A stretch of 64,000 nt of DNA from Aquila chrysaetos chrysaetos (GCF_900496995.4 NC_044011.1:15470041-15534040), one strand, 5' to 3'; positions 50,501 to 61,200 are shown, counted from the stretch's first letter. Numbers and translations: made by a program. Notes: generated from the letters alone by a model not told the origin.

Positions 50501-51450
50501 CAGAGAGGCTGCGGATGCCCCGTCCCCGGCAGTGTTTAAGGCCACGTTGGATGGGGCTTTGAGCAACCTGGTCTAGCAGAAGGTGTCCCTGCCCATGGCA
50601 GGGGGGTTGGAACTAGGCGATATTTAAGGTGCCTTCCAACCCAAACCATTCAATGACTCCATGACTACTGAAGCGGATGCAGGCAGGCAGGTAGCCTGGT
50701 CTCTCTTGACAGCAAGAAAAAAAGCCACCAAAACCAGAATTATAAGTCTTCTATCCCTGATTAATTACCTTTATTTTATATGAAATAGATACCATCATGC
50801 TTCTGTTCCTTCAAGTATCAGCGGCTCCTACGCCTCAGCTCCCAGGCCCGAGGATGAGCCTCTCCCGCCCCGCCGACACTCACGTGTGCCCTGACCTCTG
50901 CCCCGGACTCCCCAGCCGACGCCTTTCGGACCCTGCCCGCGTGTCACCGCTCTCCCGCCACCGGGGCGCGCCCCCGCCCCCGGCACGTGCCGCGCCTCCC
51001 GCACACGCAGCCACCGCCCCCGCCCGCCCCCTTGGGGCGCTCCCCCAATCGCGTCGGCATATGCAAATCGGGCAGCCCCGCCCCGCCCCCCCCTCCCCAG
51101 CGCGCCAGGGGGCGCCGCGGCGGCCCGTCCCCGCCCCGCCCCGCACCTTGCCGCGCCAGCTCCCGCGTGTCGCGCAGCTCCCGCTCCTTCTCGCGCAGCC
51201 GCCGGACCCGCGCCGCCAGCTCCGGCGCCGCCTCGCCCCCGCCCTGCGCTCGCGCCTCCAGCAGGCGGCGTACGGAGGGGGCGGCGAACAGCTCGTCTAA
51301 GCCGGGCCGGGCGCTCAGTCCGCGGCGCGGCTGCAGCGGGCGCGGCCCCGCCGCGCCGCCCCCGACCGGCGCTGCTCGGAGGCTCCGAGGGGGCGGTGCG
51401 GCGGCCCGGCAGCCTCGCGCCGCGCGGAGAGCTCGCGAGAGCAGCCGCAT
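35317..51450 (-). CDS. MTRF1L: Mitochondrial peptide chain release factor 1-like, mtRF1a (7 exons, 400 aa)
   Basis: A class I release factor of the mitochondrial matrix. It reads UAA/UAG in the ribosomal A site and triggers peptidyl-tRNA hydrolysis. Coding segments, joined in order: 51450-51147, 48164-48085, 46880-46697, 39736-39573, 38619-38502, 36121-35985 and 35532-35317; phases close to 400 codons plus stop (human 380). The first 50 or so residues are rich in Arg and Ala with almost no acidic residues, as in a mitochondrial targeting sequence. The helical N-terminal domain includes KERELRDT. The stop-codon-reading tripeptide PKT is at 221-223 and the catalytic loop GGQ at 265-267 within [11 protein letters not shown]. 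The PKT motif and the absence of the MTRF1-type insertion near it support MTRF1L rather than MTRF1. The C-terminus ([12 protein letters not shown]) is a few residues longer than human. The start is the first ATG of the CpG-island exon, with G at -3. Confidence 0.95.
35985..36121 (-). CDS. MTRF1L: MTRF1L exon 6
   Basis: A 137-bp exon encoding residues 284-329. The acceptor follows TTTTTGGCAG, and the donor is CAA|GTAAGT. It completes the Gly codon split from exon 5 and encodes the [10 protein letters not shown] block that follows the GGQ domain in release factors. Confidence 0.94.
36122..38501 (-). other. MTRF1L: MTRF1L intron 5 (contains a solo LTR)
   Basis: A 2.38-kb intron, AT-rich apart from the LTR at 37659-38257. 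No other recognisable element. Confidence 0.85.
37659..38257 (-). mobile_element. Solo LTR, avian ERVL-like
   Basis: This block of about 600 bp begins TGTCGTGGTTTAACC and ends CAGCACA on the plus strand, so it has TG...CA termini in either direction. It resembles, from memory, ERVL-type LTRs abundant in neoavian genomes such as zebra finch. Read on the minus strand it starts TGTGCTGTTTTTGTCTGGG and has AATAAA (37982-37977) near the middle, which suggests the LTR points the same way as MTRF1L. No gag, pol or env sequence flanks it, so it is a solo LTR. Flanking pentamers (ATGCT and ACACT) are not an exact target duplication, which fits an old insertion or a boundary misplaced by a few bases. 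Confidence 0.75.
38502..38619 (-). CDS. MTRF1L: MTRF1L exon 5 (GGQ catalytic loop)
   Basis: A 118-bp exon encoding residues 245-283 plus one base. The acceptor is CATGACAG, and the donor is ACAG|GTGCTT. It contains [12 protein letters not shown]. The GGQ at 265-267 enters the peptidyl-transferase centre, and its Gln is normally methylated in this family. Confidence 0.95.
38620..39572 (-). other. MTRF1L: MTRF1L intron 4
   Basis: A 0.95-kb AT-rich intron with A-rich simple stretches. No recognisable element. Confidence 0.85.
39573..39736 (-). CDS. MTRF1L: MTRF1L exon 4 (codon-recognition motif)
   Basis: A 164-bp exon encoding residues 190-244. The acceptor is TATTTAAG, and the donor is GAG|GTAATA. 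It carries [20 protein letters not shown] (221-223) is the tripeptide reading the stop codon. The stretch upstream, [14 protein letters not shown], differs in several positions from human. Confidence 0.94.
45493..45782 (-). mobile_element. CR1 LINE 3' fragment, minus strand
   Basis: The plus strand shows two CATAGAA(T/A)-type units, then GTTTGGGTTGGAAGGGACC, CCATGGGCAGGGACATC and CTCTGGGCAACCTGTTCC. These are the reverse complement of the 3' end of a bird CR1, including its short terminal direct repeats. About 290 bp remain, 5'-truncated. It lies in MTRF1L intron 3 in the sense orientation of the gene. Confidence 0.93.
45881..45912. repeat. 16-bp tandem repeat (2 copies)
   Basis: TGCGGGTTTTGCAGAC is followed directly by TGTGGGTTTTGCAGAC, 15 of 16 identical. 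It is intronic, with no evident role. Confidence 0.9.
46697..46880 (-). CDS. MTRF1L: MTRF1L exon 3
   Basis: A 184-bp exon encoding residues 129-189 plus one base. The acceptor is TATTCACAG, and the donor is ATAG|GTCAGT. It includes the family hallmark [19 protein letters not shown] and the [18 protein letters not shown] stretch. The GGQ in TAGVGGQEA is a conserved domain 2 motif, not the catalytic one. Confidence 0.95.
48085..48164 (-). CDS. MTRF1L: MTRF1L exon 2
   Basis: An 80-bp exon encoding residues 102-128 ([15 protein letters not shown] ... AELKHQ). The acceptor is AATATTCCAG, and the donor is CAG|GTTAGA. It completes the Asp codon begun in exon 1 and ends in phase 0. Too short to appear as an open frame, it was placed by the expected release-factor helix and phase continuity. 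Confidence 0.92.
48470..48652 (+). mobile_element. CR1 LINE 3' fragment, plus strand
   Basis: GGCACAGGTTGCCCAGAGAGG, interrupted as in CR1, is followed by CTGGACCATCTCCAGAGG and a 3' end of CCATTCTGTGACTGTAAG. About 180 bp remain, in MTRF1L intron 1, antisense to the gene. The left boundary is approximate. Confidence 0.88.
50268..50665 (+). mobile_element. CR1 LINE 3' fragment with the end of ORF2, plus strand
   Basis: About 400 bp. The frame 50280-50576 still reads as the C-terminus of CR1 ORF2 without a stop (motifs [40 protein letters not shown]). The 3' UTR ends in ATTCAATGACTCCATGAC, a variant of the CR1 terminal repeats. The clean reading frame marks it as a fairly young copy. It is 5'-truncated, so it cannot move by itself. 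Confidence 0.94.
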
Positions 51451-51780
51451 GGCCGGCTGGGGCGGCAGCTCGCGCGCCCTTCTTTCGCCAGCCCTGTCCG
51501 CGCCGGAGACACCCGAACGCCCTTCCGGCAGCCGCCGAAGAGCCTCGGCCCGGACTTCGGGCGCGGTCGGAAGTTATCGGGGCTCCGCCGGCGGAAACGG
51601 ACGAAGGGGTTCGGCCGCTTTCGGTTCGAGGGGCCGTGCCCTGTGGTGGGAGCGCTCTGATTGGCCAGCGCTGGCGGGGCGGGCCAAGGGGGTGGGGCCC
51701 GGCGGTAACGGGGCTCCGCCTGGCGTCCCCGCGCCCTGCGGCTGCCTGTGGGCCTCGGGCGGCCGGTGTGGGCACGGGAG
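50820..51780. promoter_or_regulatory. MTRF1L: CpG island and promoter of MTRF1L
   Basis: About 950 bp of dense CpG covers MTRF1L exon 1 and its upstream region. Upstream of the ATG on the minus strand are ETS-type cores (CCGGAAG at 51528-51522 and CGGAAGT at 51568-51574 on the plus strand) and a CCAAT box at 51664-51660. ETS/GABP sites with no TATA are usual for nuclear genes of mitochondrial proteins. The transcription start is not determinable from sequence, probably within 51460-51600. Confidence 0.75.
51147..51450 (-). CDS. MTRF1L: MTRF1L exon 1 (mitochondrial targeting region)
   Basis: Starts [13 protein letters not shown] and encodes 101 residues plus one base. The donor is GCAAG|GTGCGG. 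The extreme GC and the Arg/Ala-rich leader fit a mitochondrial presequence. LDELF and then KERELRDT mark the beginning of the mature N-terminal domain. Longer overlapping frames on both strands here are composition artefacts. Confidence 0.9.
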
Positions 51781-52430
51781 GTGACATTTGGGTGGGGTTT
51801 TTTTTTTATTCGTTCTGACAGAAAAAATAAAATAAAAAGCGCCCAAGCCCCAAAAGGGCTCCTGGGGTAAGACCCCGCAGGCGTGCCAAGGTGTTCACTG
51901 GGGCGGTTTAGTGTCCTCCGACACTGCAGCCGGCCTGCAAGGCTGCTTACCTGGAAGGGGATGCGGAAAGTTTCAGTTGGGGGTTTGGATATCCAGGTTA
52001 CCCCTACAGGTCTTGTCCTCTCACTCCAGAAGAAATTTTCAGAATTAAAATACCCGGGGGAGGAGGAGGAACCTGCAAATACTTGCGGAAGGACACCTCC
52101 ACAGTAAAAGCAAGTGCAAAATTAAGCATTTAGAGGAAAAGCATTGTCAGAAGAAGAAAAAAGGGCAATTGAAAGAGCTTTTGTGTCAGAGATCAGTAGT
52201 GAGACGAAGGACTACCCACTTACAAAATACAGATCTGAGCACGGTGTCTTACATCAAAGTTCTAAACTGGAAGGCAGTGAAAATGCGGTCATGTAGTGAA
52301 CGGGATGTGATGGGCATTGTGGGAATACCTGACAAATCCCCTCTGGTATGCAGTCGGTGGCATAGTAACCTTGGTTTAGATAACATCGTTAATGAGATTC
52401 TTGGCTAAACTCAAAACAGTTTGAAGAATA
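51781..52430. other. Intergenic DNA between MTRF1L and RGS17
   Basis: Upstream of the MTRF1L CpG island and before the first possible RGS17 polyadenylation signals. Short frames at 51883-52107 and 52169-52408 have no recognisable features. Confidence 0.5.
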
Positions 52431-55400
52431 TACTTTATTATAAAAATGTGCAACTATCCATAAAACTTTATTAGGCAGTATTTTATATTACAATCATTGG
52501 AGGAGTCAAAGTCGGGTCTTTGCTCTTCTTCCGTCCTTGTTCATGTGTTAACAGAACTAAGTAATAATACTTTACAACTAATTACACTGGTGGAATAACA
52601 ATAACTTCCATATGATACATTAGTAAATTGTTATTTTCATGAATGTAATATCAAAAGCAAGAGTAATGCTTGCACACCTAAGTAGTTTTGGTAGTCAGAA
52701 GTGAAAACTTGGAAGTTTTGTTCCATTCTAGAAGTCCAAAGGCAATACGGTCAACGTGAGAATTTGTTATTTGGAATATTAAAGATTAAAATGAATGGTT
52801 GGATAAAAGCCTTTTCCTATGATTCTAAATGCACCGCTTTGAATAAGGTTTATTGGCAAAATACACTGTAGGAATAATTTATAAATAAAATCACACTCGA
52901 AGAGCGTTGTGGAGAACATCCAGTCTGCGCGGCTAGTCTGGTGCTGACAAACAGCCCAGGCTGTTGTTTATGAAATCTCACCCACCAAAAGCTTCCCTTG
53001 CACTCACTGCTGCCTGCCCATGAAGCTCCCTGAAGCCTTCTTTCAGAAGGGTGAGGGAAAAATTATCAAATTTGTGCATTTAATAGACCAAATATTTTGG
53101 TGTTCTGTAACAATGAAAGAAATTAAGAGTCTTAATGGCTGTGTGAACCCTGCTTGTGAGAGAAGTATGCAGAACTCAGGAAATTTAGAGTAAGGGGTGA
53201 TGTAATGTAAGGCTTTTGAGAAGAAAAAAAGGTAGTGTGAGTCAATGACTGATGGTCAGCCTTTGAATCACTTGAATTGTATCCCTGTTTTAAGTCAGAA
53301 GGATGGATTGACACCGAGTGAGTTTATGGATGAAGGAAGGGGCAAAATCTGTCTTTTGGTATAACGTTAAAGTAATATGCAGACAATGTTAATGTCAGGT
53401 TTTTTCCAGCTGATTTTGGCACCATTATTGCTTTGTTCTTTCATCCCACAAACGTCACTTCTACTGCTGGCAGAAGTATTCAGGACCTGTGAGAATGGGG
53501 CTGATGTTCTGTCGCTGCAAACATACTCAGGGTATTGGTGAACACGACTGGACTTTTGTCACTGCAGCCATGTCCCAGGATGTGCTACAGTGCTACTCTT
53601 GGGTCTCTCCAAAAACAGCATTGCAGGTTGAGAAAAACCCTATTTTGAAGTTGGTAGTTGGACCTAGTTCAAATCAACTTGGAGCAGACATTGCAGCTGT
53701 CTGTCTACATGCAACCTTAATTTTTTGCTTTGTTAGATTTGATAAGGACTCAGGCTATCGTTGGCTGGGTTAACACTGCCAGGAGCAGGCTCACAGACAT
53801 TGTAGAGGTGTGAACTTTACTCCTTGTGGTGTAGAGAGCCACTGAAGTTAAGAGACTTTCTTGTATCACCTTTGATTGCTTTTGAATTGGCGTTCTGGAA
53901 TACTTATGCTAAATGGCTTTTGCAAGCACTTACTGCATACAGAAGCTGCTGGTTCCTGAGCGGGCTCACGGCGTGGTCAGTCCGGCAAGCTACTCCCAGC
54001 AAAAGAGCCCCCTGCCTGTTCTAGATACTGGATCCACAGGCAGATGCTCCTTGCGATTGAATTTACTGCCTAGGGGAGCAAGTTTGGGTGAGAGCTTAAA
54101 CCCTGGCTGTTTAAGGTAGAATGTAGGTCTCCTCTATTTGCTTGGTTTAGACTACAGCCTAGCAGACACTTTAGCATGGTTTTAATTTAAAACAGAGCTA
54201 TTACTAGCTTAAGTCTGGTTTGTGTCCACTCGGTTGCCCTGCGAATGGATTATGTGGACTCCACAGGTGCTCAAGCAAGTTGTTGATGGGCTGTGGACCT
54301 GGAAGCGCTGTGGCCACATTTCCACAGTACCATGCTGCGTGGACCCAGCTGGTTAACATGCAGCCCAGCCACCTGTGTCACTGACCTGTCTTTTCTCCAT
54401 CGTACCTTTAGTCTCCTTCATACCATATGTGCCTTCAGTCTAATTTAAATGCTCTTGATACTGTCTGCGGGTTTTGTTTTATCCTGGGTATCCCAAACTA
54501 CTTTCAGCTCAGTTATGTGAAAGTTGACTGTAAACAGCTAAGTTGAACACATGCATAATACAATATATATCCAGTTTCTTTGAAACCTAAAGGTCAGGAG
54601 TGTACACAAGTGCTCTGCTTATTTGTGGCTATTTGGCATTAGGCTCTATTTGACAGAAAAGATTAAACACTGGGCAAAAGTGACAAAAACATAACTCGCT
54701 TTCTGTAGTGCACTTGCTATATACATTCTCATGAAAAACTGAAATACAAGTTAAATACATACTTATTTTATTCCACGCTATAGAATAAGTGTATTTAGGC
54801 AGTTTTTCAAAGTGTATTGTACACTGCATGCACAATAAATCAGTTTAATAGCTTGACTGTTTTACAATTTGTGTTCAAAGAACTGTATGATAGGCAATGA
54901 GATCATGTTATGGCATGACTTGTTGTCCACTTGGACCAAATCCATTTTTTCATAAAAAAATTTGGGAAACCCAAACTGATAGATGAAATGTATATTAAAC
55001 ATTTTAATATGAGCATTTGCTCCAAGAAAGAAACTTCACATTATGTTCAATTTTTAAATCCCTCCAAATAGAGGATTTAAGACAAGAAATTTTGAACGTG
55101 ATTTCATTGCAGTATTACACTGAAGATTGATGTAATATTTTTCAAAATGATGTAACAGTTTCCAAATACAGATTTTGGAATCTTATGCTAGAAATCAAGA
55201 TAATATTTTAGGGCCTGCACATTTAGCTTTAAAACTGTCCTTGAAAGGATGACTTGTCTATGTTGACAAGAACTTCTACCTGTGTGAAATATCTTATAAA
55301 GATAGCTTACGACTAGCAGGTCACCATCAAATAGTAACACTAAGAATATTCAAGTCTACATTTGTAAAGACTTATGCATGCAGTTTTGTCTCTTACACAT

Positions 55401-55700
55401 TGTTTAGATGTGTGGACTAAATGTATTGTGCCTTAAACACCAACAAACTTGAAATTACACTATGTAAATATATACATATATGATGCTGTATATGTTTAGT
55501 ACCACAGTAAATATAACTGTAATCAAATGATACTAGACATATGTAGGACCATAGTTAAATTCCAATTAAGAAAAAAAGCCAGAAAAATTCATTTTTTCTA
55601 ACAGTATTTCACAGTAGAAGGAGGCAGTCCTGTCTCACTGAATTTTCCCCCCTCAGGATTTGTAAACTTCATAGCTATTATTCTATCAGTATAATAATTG
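52431..55700 (-). other. Gene-less sequence, possible distal RGS17 3' UTR
   Basis: No coding signal. Two minus-strand AATAAA signals at 52472-52467 and 52439-52434 sit at the boundary with less AT-rich DNA. If RGS17 has a long 3' UTR, as many neural signalling genes do, the distal mRNA end could be here. This is inference only. The proximal end is placed near 55.7 kb. Confidence 0.3.
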
Positions 55701-56068
55701 AATATTTTATTCATAATGGTAAGTAGCTAACCAACATGAATAAAGTTGTCATAACACAATAACACTTTCAGACAAAACAGGTATTTATTAAAAGAAACAT
55801 TTATAAATATTTTGTCTTGCATTTTAAACTACATTTTCATAAATAACAATATTTAAAAGTGCTGAATATGGTAGGATAGTCAGCAACGCCACTGTAAACA
55901 GATTTGTTTTCCACTTTGCAGATTTTTGTTTAGATCCCATTTTGTCAAACACTACAACAGTTAAAATATTTGCATAGGGAATAGAGAATAGCCCTTTTAA
56001 TCATCTCCTGAATTCTATATAAATTACAAAACCAAATGAGTTTAAGAAACAGTTCGTTAAATTGTTCG

Positions 56069-56089
56069 TATATATATATATATATATAT
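56069..56089. repeat. (TA)10 microsatellite
   Basis: A perfect TA run, inside the presumed RGS17 3' UTR. Confidence 0.93.
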
Positions 56090-56495
56090 CCAAAAAAAGC
56101 ACACAGGTTTCAAGTAAAAAGAATGATTAAAAAATTCCCCAGACTTGCTATTTGAAGCATGTTCAATAAATTAAAAAAAATGAGAGGTAGTAAAACAAAG
56201 GAAAAATATAAGCCCCAGAAGATAAACTAAGACCTGCATCCTACCAGTTACTGTATAGCAGCAGACGTGCCTCGGCAGCCACGGCTGCAGCGAGAGCCGG
56301 CACCAGAGGCTGCCTGCAAGGAGGAACTGGGTGGTTGGAGCCAAGTGTGTTAGGGCTAGATTCCGCTCAAGGACACAACTGCCAGACCTTCCAGTCCCTT
56401 CAAAAGCAACAGGCTTATGCCATGTTTAGTCCTATGCAAGTGAGAAGAACCTTGCCTCTTAAGTCTTAGTACAAGACCAGAGTTGTCAGTATTAA

Positions 56496-56532
56496 ATATA
56501 TATATACACATACACACACATATATATATATT
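56496..56532. repeat. Compound TA/CA microsatellite
   Basis: A TA run, then ACACATACACACACA, then a second TA run. The minus-strand transcript would carry UA/UG repeats able to fold back on themselves. Confidence 0.9.
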
Positions 56533-58072
56533 TAACAAGTATTCAAAGCCATTTCTTGGTATATCTTTAGCAGTTTGTGAGGGATGCTAACACTCATTTT
56601 ACTTGTATATGGTAGGTATAAAGATGTGGGTTTTTTAAGTTCCAAGTCACTGTCTCTTTAAACATCAAAATGCATCCTAAAATTGGACATTTTTTGATAA
56701 AAAGGCCAAGCAAACACCTATTAAAAACACCATGGCAGCCAAGTGATGGGTGTACTGTGCTGCCTTAGCTCTGATTAAGGGCTCAGTACAGGATTCTTTA
56801 CCCAGGAAAGACACCCATTGCATTTCTGTAGGCATTTTGCTTGGGTAAGGACTGTAGGTTTAGGAGCCCTTTAAGTTTGGTTTAATATTACTCTCTAAAC
56901 CCCTTGTTTTCAAGGAGTTACTCAAAATCAATGAGGCTAGAAGCTAAGATAAGTCTTCTTTAACCCGCCACCTTGTAAAACATTACTTTGCTTAAAAACA
57001 TTTTTTACTGGATTTAGCTTTCAAAAAAAAAAATCTTACAGGACAGATGCAATTCATCAAAATGTTCTAAAATGCTCTAAAATGCTACATGTAGGCAATC
57101 TTTTATTAAATTTCTTTATTAAAAAAACTAAATTATCAAGCTTTTTGTTTTTTTGTTTTTGTTTTTGTTTTTTTGCTGAAGTACATAACATTATACAACA
57201 GTGTTAGAACTGGTTAGCCAGTCTTTAATAAATCAATTACAGTATCTGACATCTGAAATGTACATTGAAAATCTTTGTTCTTTTAACAATTAAACAATAT
57301 CAGCGCATAGATTGTGTCACCCAGATATGGATCCCTTTAAGTGGTTTGTGCTTTTTTTTCCTTTTTTTTTTTTTTTTTTTCTTTTTTGACATTGCAAACT
57401 CAGTAATGAAAATGCCACAGTTTTGGCAGTGAACAACCAGAGGAATCCTCCGCTTGATTTATTTCAAATAAACAGTGATAAATAGCTCTTTTTTTCTGTA
57501 CAGAAATATTGGCTTCAAAAAGTCAGTGTATTGTACTCAGTAGAGGATGTTGAGTAATGCTACACCTTAAAAATTGGCTTTTTTCAGTTAGTGATGTTAA
57601 AAAATGCAAGCCTCTTTCTGGTTTGCTGCAATTGTTTCTATGTATCATAAGACTGTATTGCACAAAAAAAGTTCTTAAGTACAGATATAATTTATGTTAT
57701 TGGATTAAATATTGCAACAACTAAGTGGTAAGTGAAGCGGTTTTACCTTGCACATGCAGTGTGAGGATACACAAGGAGACTGTTCATAAAACTACAAATA
57801 CATCATTGCAATCTTGACTGCAGTAGGGTGAAAGGAGTGTGAAACAAATGTATTTTGGCAAATCCATTGTTCCCCTCCCATGCCATCTCAAGCAAGGAGG
57901 ACCTTGGTAAAAATGTAGACAGAGACCATAATATGTATTTGTTTTCTTCACAGTAGCCTGAGTAGTGCTAAACTGTAGTTCTCCAGGAACCCAGCTCCAG
58001 ATGTTATTAAACTACTTTTCTTCCATCCCACCCACCCCCAAAAAATCAAGTTATTTTGCTTGAAAATTAAAA

Positions 58073-58261
58073 CTAAGTTTCAGAAGTAGAGCCTGTCATA
58101 CTTTCAACAAGAGACTTATAAATCTGAGAGTTCAAAAACCTTGGAAAAGAGTCTCTGTGCATTAGGGTGTATATCTGGAGTTGGGCATCTTCATACATGT
58201 GAGGGCTGGGATCCAACAAGTTTCTGTTGATCACTTCTCTCACCCGGGAATCAAGACTAAC
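58073..58261 (-). CDS. RGS17: RGS17 terminal exon
   Basis: Encodes 62 residues, VSLDSRVREVINRN to GSTSET, then the stop. The acceptor is CTTCTTCAG, phase 0. It forms the C-terminal helices of the RGS domain. The tail after FLNSQIYKS is the most variable part compared with human. Confidence 0.96.
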   Translation of the reverse strand, partial: VSLDSRVREVINRNLLDPSPHMYEDAQLQIYTLMHRDSFPRFLNSQIYKSLVESMTGSTSET

Positions 58262-61200
58262 CTGAAGAAGATGAGAACACACTAATTTTAAATAGTAATA
58301 TTGGAAAGGCTGTTATATGTATCTTTATTTCCCAGGGCTCCATTGAACATGACAAGTTTATCAGTTTATTCAAGTAATGCTCTGTGCTTCTTTCAGAGCC
58401 ACCAAATTACAGACCGATACAGTCAACTCTATTTCAGTTTTGACCTGGTCTCTGCATCCATCTTAAGATCTGTAAGATGAAATGCAGCTGTATAACAGAA
58501 TAAATACAGTGCAACTAAATAAACCTCTGCAGTAACCCAGATTTCCCAAAATATGTTATTTTACATTAAAAAAAAATTTTTACATATTTAAAATTACTTC
58601 TCTGAAATGAATGCTGCATGACTGTCATTCAGAGAGCTGAAATGTTTTTTTCCTGACCATTTGTGGTTAAATCTTTAGAAGCTTTCTATTCAGCATTCTC
58701 ATCTGGCTGCCCTACAGATTTTTTTCCCATTTTTTTCAGGCACTACACTTGTTACTCACAAATTACCCAGAGTTTTTTATAATTTCTATTGTGTTAATCT
58801 CCCCATTAATATTAACTATTTCAGATTAGTCCTTCTTTTTGAGACTCTTCAACATCTAGTAATTTATACTTTCAGGATATCATATGCCCATATTGAAGTT
58901 GTTAGCAAGTTTCAATTTTAGCTTCTCACTTACTTTCCATTTGTAATGAACTCCTGTGCCTAGACAGAAAAGGGCATATTATGCTTGGGATGAATGCACA
59001 GATGATTTTAGAATATCCTTTAGAAATTTGAAAGAATGTACAGCTTATCCACAAAATGCTGTAAAACCAGTAAAATTAATGCCTTCTGGATTAAATGAAA
59101 TGGCAGTAGCAGGAAAGCCCACTGGGGCCAGCAAGGGTTTACTCAGCTAAGGAGAAAAAGGCTAAAACACTGAGTAGAGAAATACCAAGCATAGATCAGT
59201 TAAGCTACTATAATTTACACCAGGTTGCAATCTGACCCTACTACTCTGCAACCATATAAACAGTCATATTGTCCGAAGAATTGAGTTCAACCCTGGAAAG
59301 CTCCACGTACCAAGACACCTTGATATGTGAAGGATGCTACCTCAGAACATGTGTGGATGCGTGAGCTTGTGTATTGTTATATGTGGTGAAGCAAAATCTT
59401 TGAAATACAGGTGTACCAAGGAGTAAATATACGTTTTCATTGTATCTTCAGTACCAACTGTAGAATCTGGCATTGTCGGTTTGTTGGCATATGGGAGTAT
59501 GTTACTGCCACAGCAGGCAAGCTCTTTCTCCTCCAATATTTGCTGTTACTTGGTTATCGGTCACAAGGCACAGCTACGATGCAGCCTAACTGCGAGTAAA
59601 CTGTTGCCTATTCATGCTAGCAAACCGTACCTATTATTCAAGTACGCTGTCTCTGCAGAACATCCATTATGCCTGCTTAACGCACGCTCTCCGTCCAAGT
59701 GCTCCTTGCTACGCCTGCACGCAGCACCCCGGGGCGTTGGCATTCGCCTCCCCTACGGATGGGCAGCGGGTCTGCGTCAGCTGCCATGAGCGGCTTTCCC
59801 CCTTTCCCACCCTGGCGCTCCCCATCCCTTGTGCTGGCACGGCTCTCTGCGCAGCCCCGCAGCTCGCTGAGTTAAGGAATCGATCCGTCTGAAAGCGGCA
59901 CTTCTTTTCTGGGCGGTTTTTCAACGCGGGCGTTTTTCTGGTAGGAGTCATTGTCTAACTAAGGTAGCTGTGCGAGCAGACCGGGTTGCGCAGCAGGAAT
60001 GAACAGACCGGTGTGGCCGCTCAGCCAGTGACTACCTGCTTTTAGATGTAACAGTGTGCAGGGGTGTAGTGCTCTGGTAGTTTTGAGAAGCAGGGTTGCA
60101 GCCACGTGTCTTCAGAATTTATTTGAATAGGTTTCAATCCTAGACCATTGCATTTCTGTAGCACAGAAACGACACGCTAAGATTTAAGCAATTCTCCCCC
60201 TGACACACATGGACATGCACATATCAGCAAAAAAAGTTTGTGCAGTTAACTAATTGGTTCTTCATTATCAAATATAATAGCTGGGATAAAAAGCTCAAAT
60301 TCGGCAGGATGGTGGGGTTTTGTGCCGTTGAATATAGTAAAAGCTAATTGCACTTATAGAATGAAAAAAATTTAATTATGGAACTACTAATTTACATCAT
60401 AGTTTTTCAGTGACTCACTAAAGCCAGATGGCAAAACTAGCTGGAATTATTAAAGGTATTTCCTTGCTAAACAGATGAATACAAAGTGTCTGTTTATAAT
60501 ACTAAGGCCTTCTGCCTCAGTAACTTCATCACTGAACATGTGATGCTAAATACTTTAGCTCTTATGCCAGAAGATCACATCTGGAATGGGATGCCTGCAT
60601 GAACAAGAACTTTTCAGCTCCTGTGCCGATCTAAAGCATTGCAAACAGTTCTTGTTTGCCTCAGATTTCCAGTTGCAGGAGCAACTGGATCGATGACATC
60701 TGCACACGTCCAGTGCATCAAGTTTGTGAGTAGTTTTGTTAAACCCTAAGTCAAATAGCATTTAGTTAGTTTGAATTTTAACTGCTGGTTGACCTTAGCT
60801 TAAAAAGACAACTGAGCATTTAGCACATACTTATGTACTAGAGATATTATAAGAAAACCTCATTATTAGCTTGCTGTACTGGCAGTTATCTCACTCCAAA
60901 GCAAAAGTATACACTATGGCACAAGAGAAGATAATGGAGCTATAAATTGCTGTGGGCTTCATTCATATGAATGAAGTTGCAAATTATTACTGAATGCAGT
61001 GCAGAAGTAAAATGTAGGAAGCAAGGTTCTTCACAGTGAGCATAAATTAGCATAACACCATTGAGTGGAAAGTCAGATGCAATGCACAGACAAGGCAAAG
61101 GAGCTAAAGGTACATGATGTGGCCTAAGAAAGGTTCTTCTATAGTGCTGATATATTTATATATCTCTCTATTCCAAAACATGGTGTGATAGGGGATACTT

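Larger units (their letters stand above)
48165..51146 (-). other. MTRF1L: MTRF1L intron 1
   Basis: A 3-kb intron holding two plus-strand CR1 copies (48470-48652 and 50268-50665). At its gene-proximal end it holds the downstream part of the MTRF1L CpG island. An octamer ATGCAAAT is at 51061-51068, about 80 nt inside the intron. Confidence 0.85.
55701..58072 (-). other. RGS17: RGS17 3' untranslated region (proximal estimate)
   Basis: AT-rich sequence after the RGS17 stop, with T-rich tracts at 57137-57175 and 57351-57387. Minus-strand AATAAA hexamers occur at 57463-57458, 57120-57115, 57107-57102, 55789-55784 and 55711-55706, so alternative polyadenylation is possible. TA/CA microsatellites lie at 56069-56089 and 56496-56532. 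Which site is used cannot be decided from sequence. Confidence 0.5.

Noticed and set aside
50828..51787. 319-codon minus-strand frame and a 265-codon plus-strand frame
   Set aside because: Composition artefacts of the MTRF1L CpG island. The real product here is the 101-codon first exon starting at 51450.
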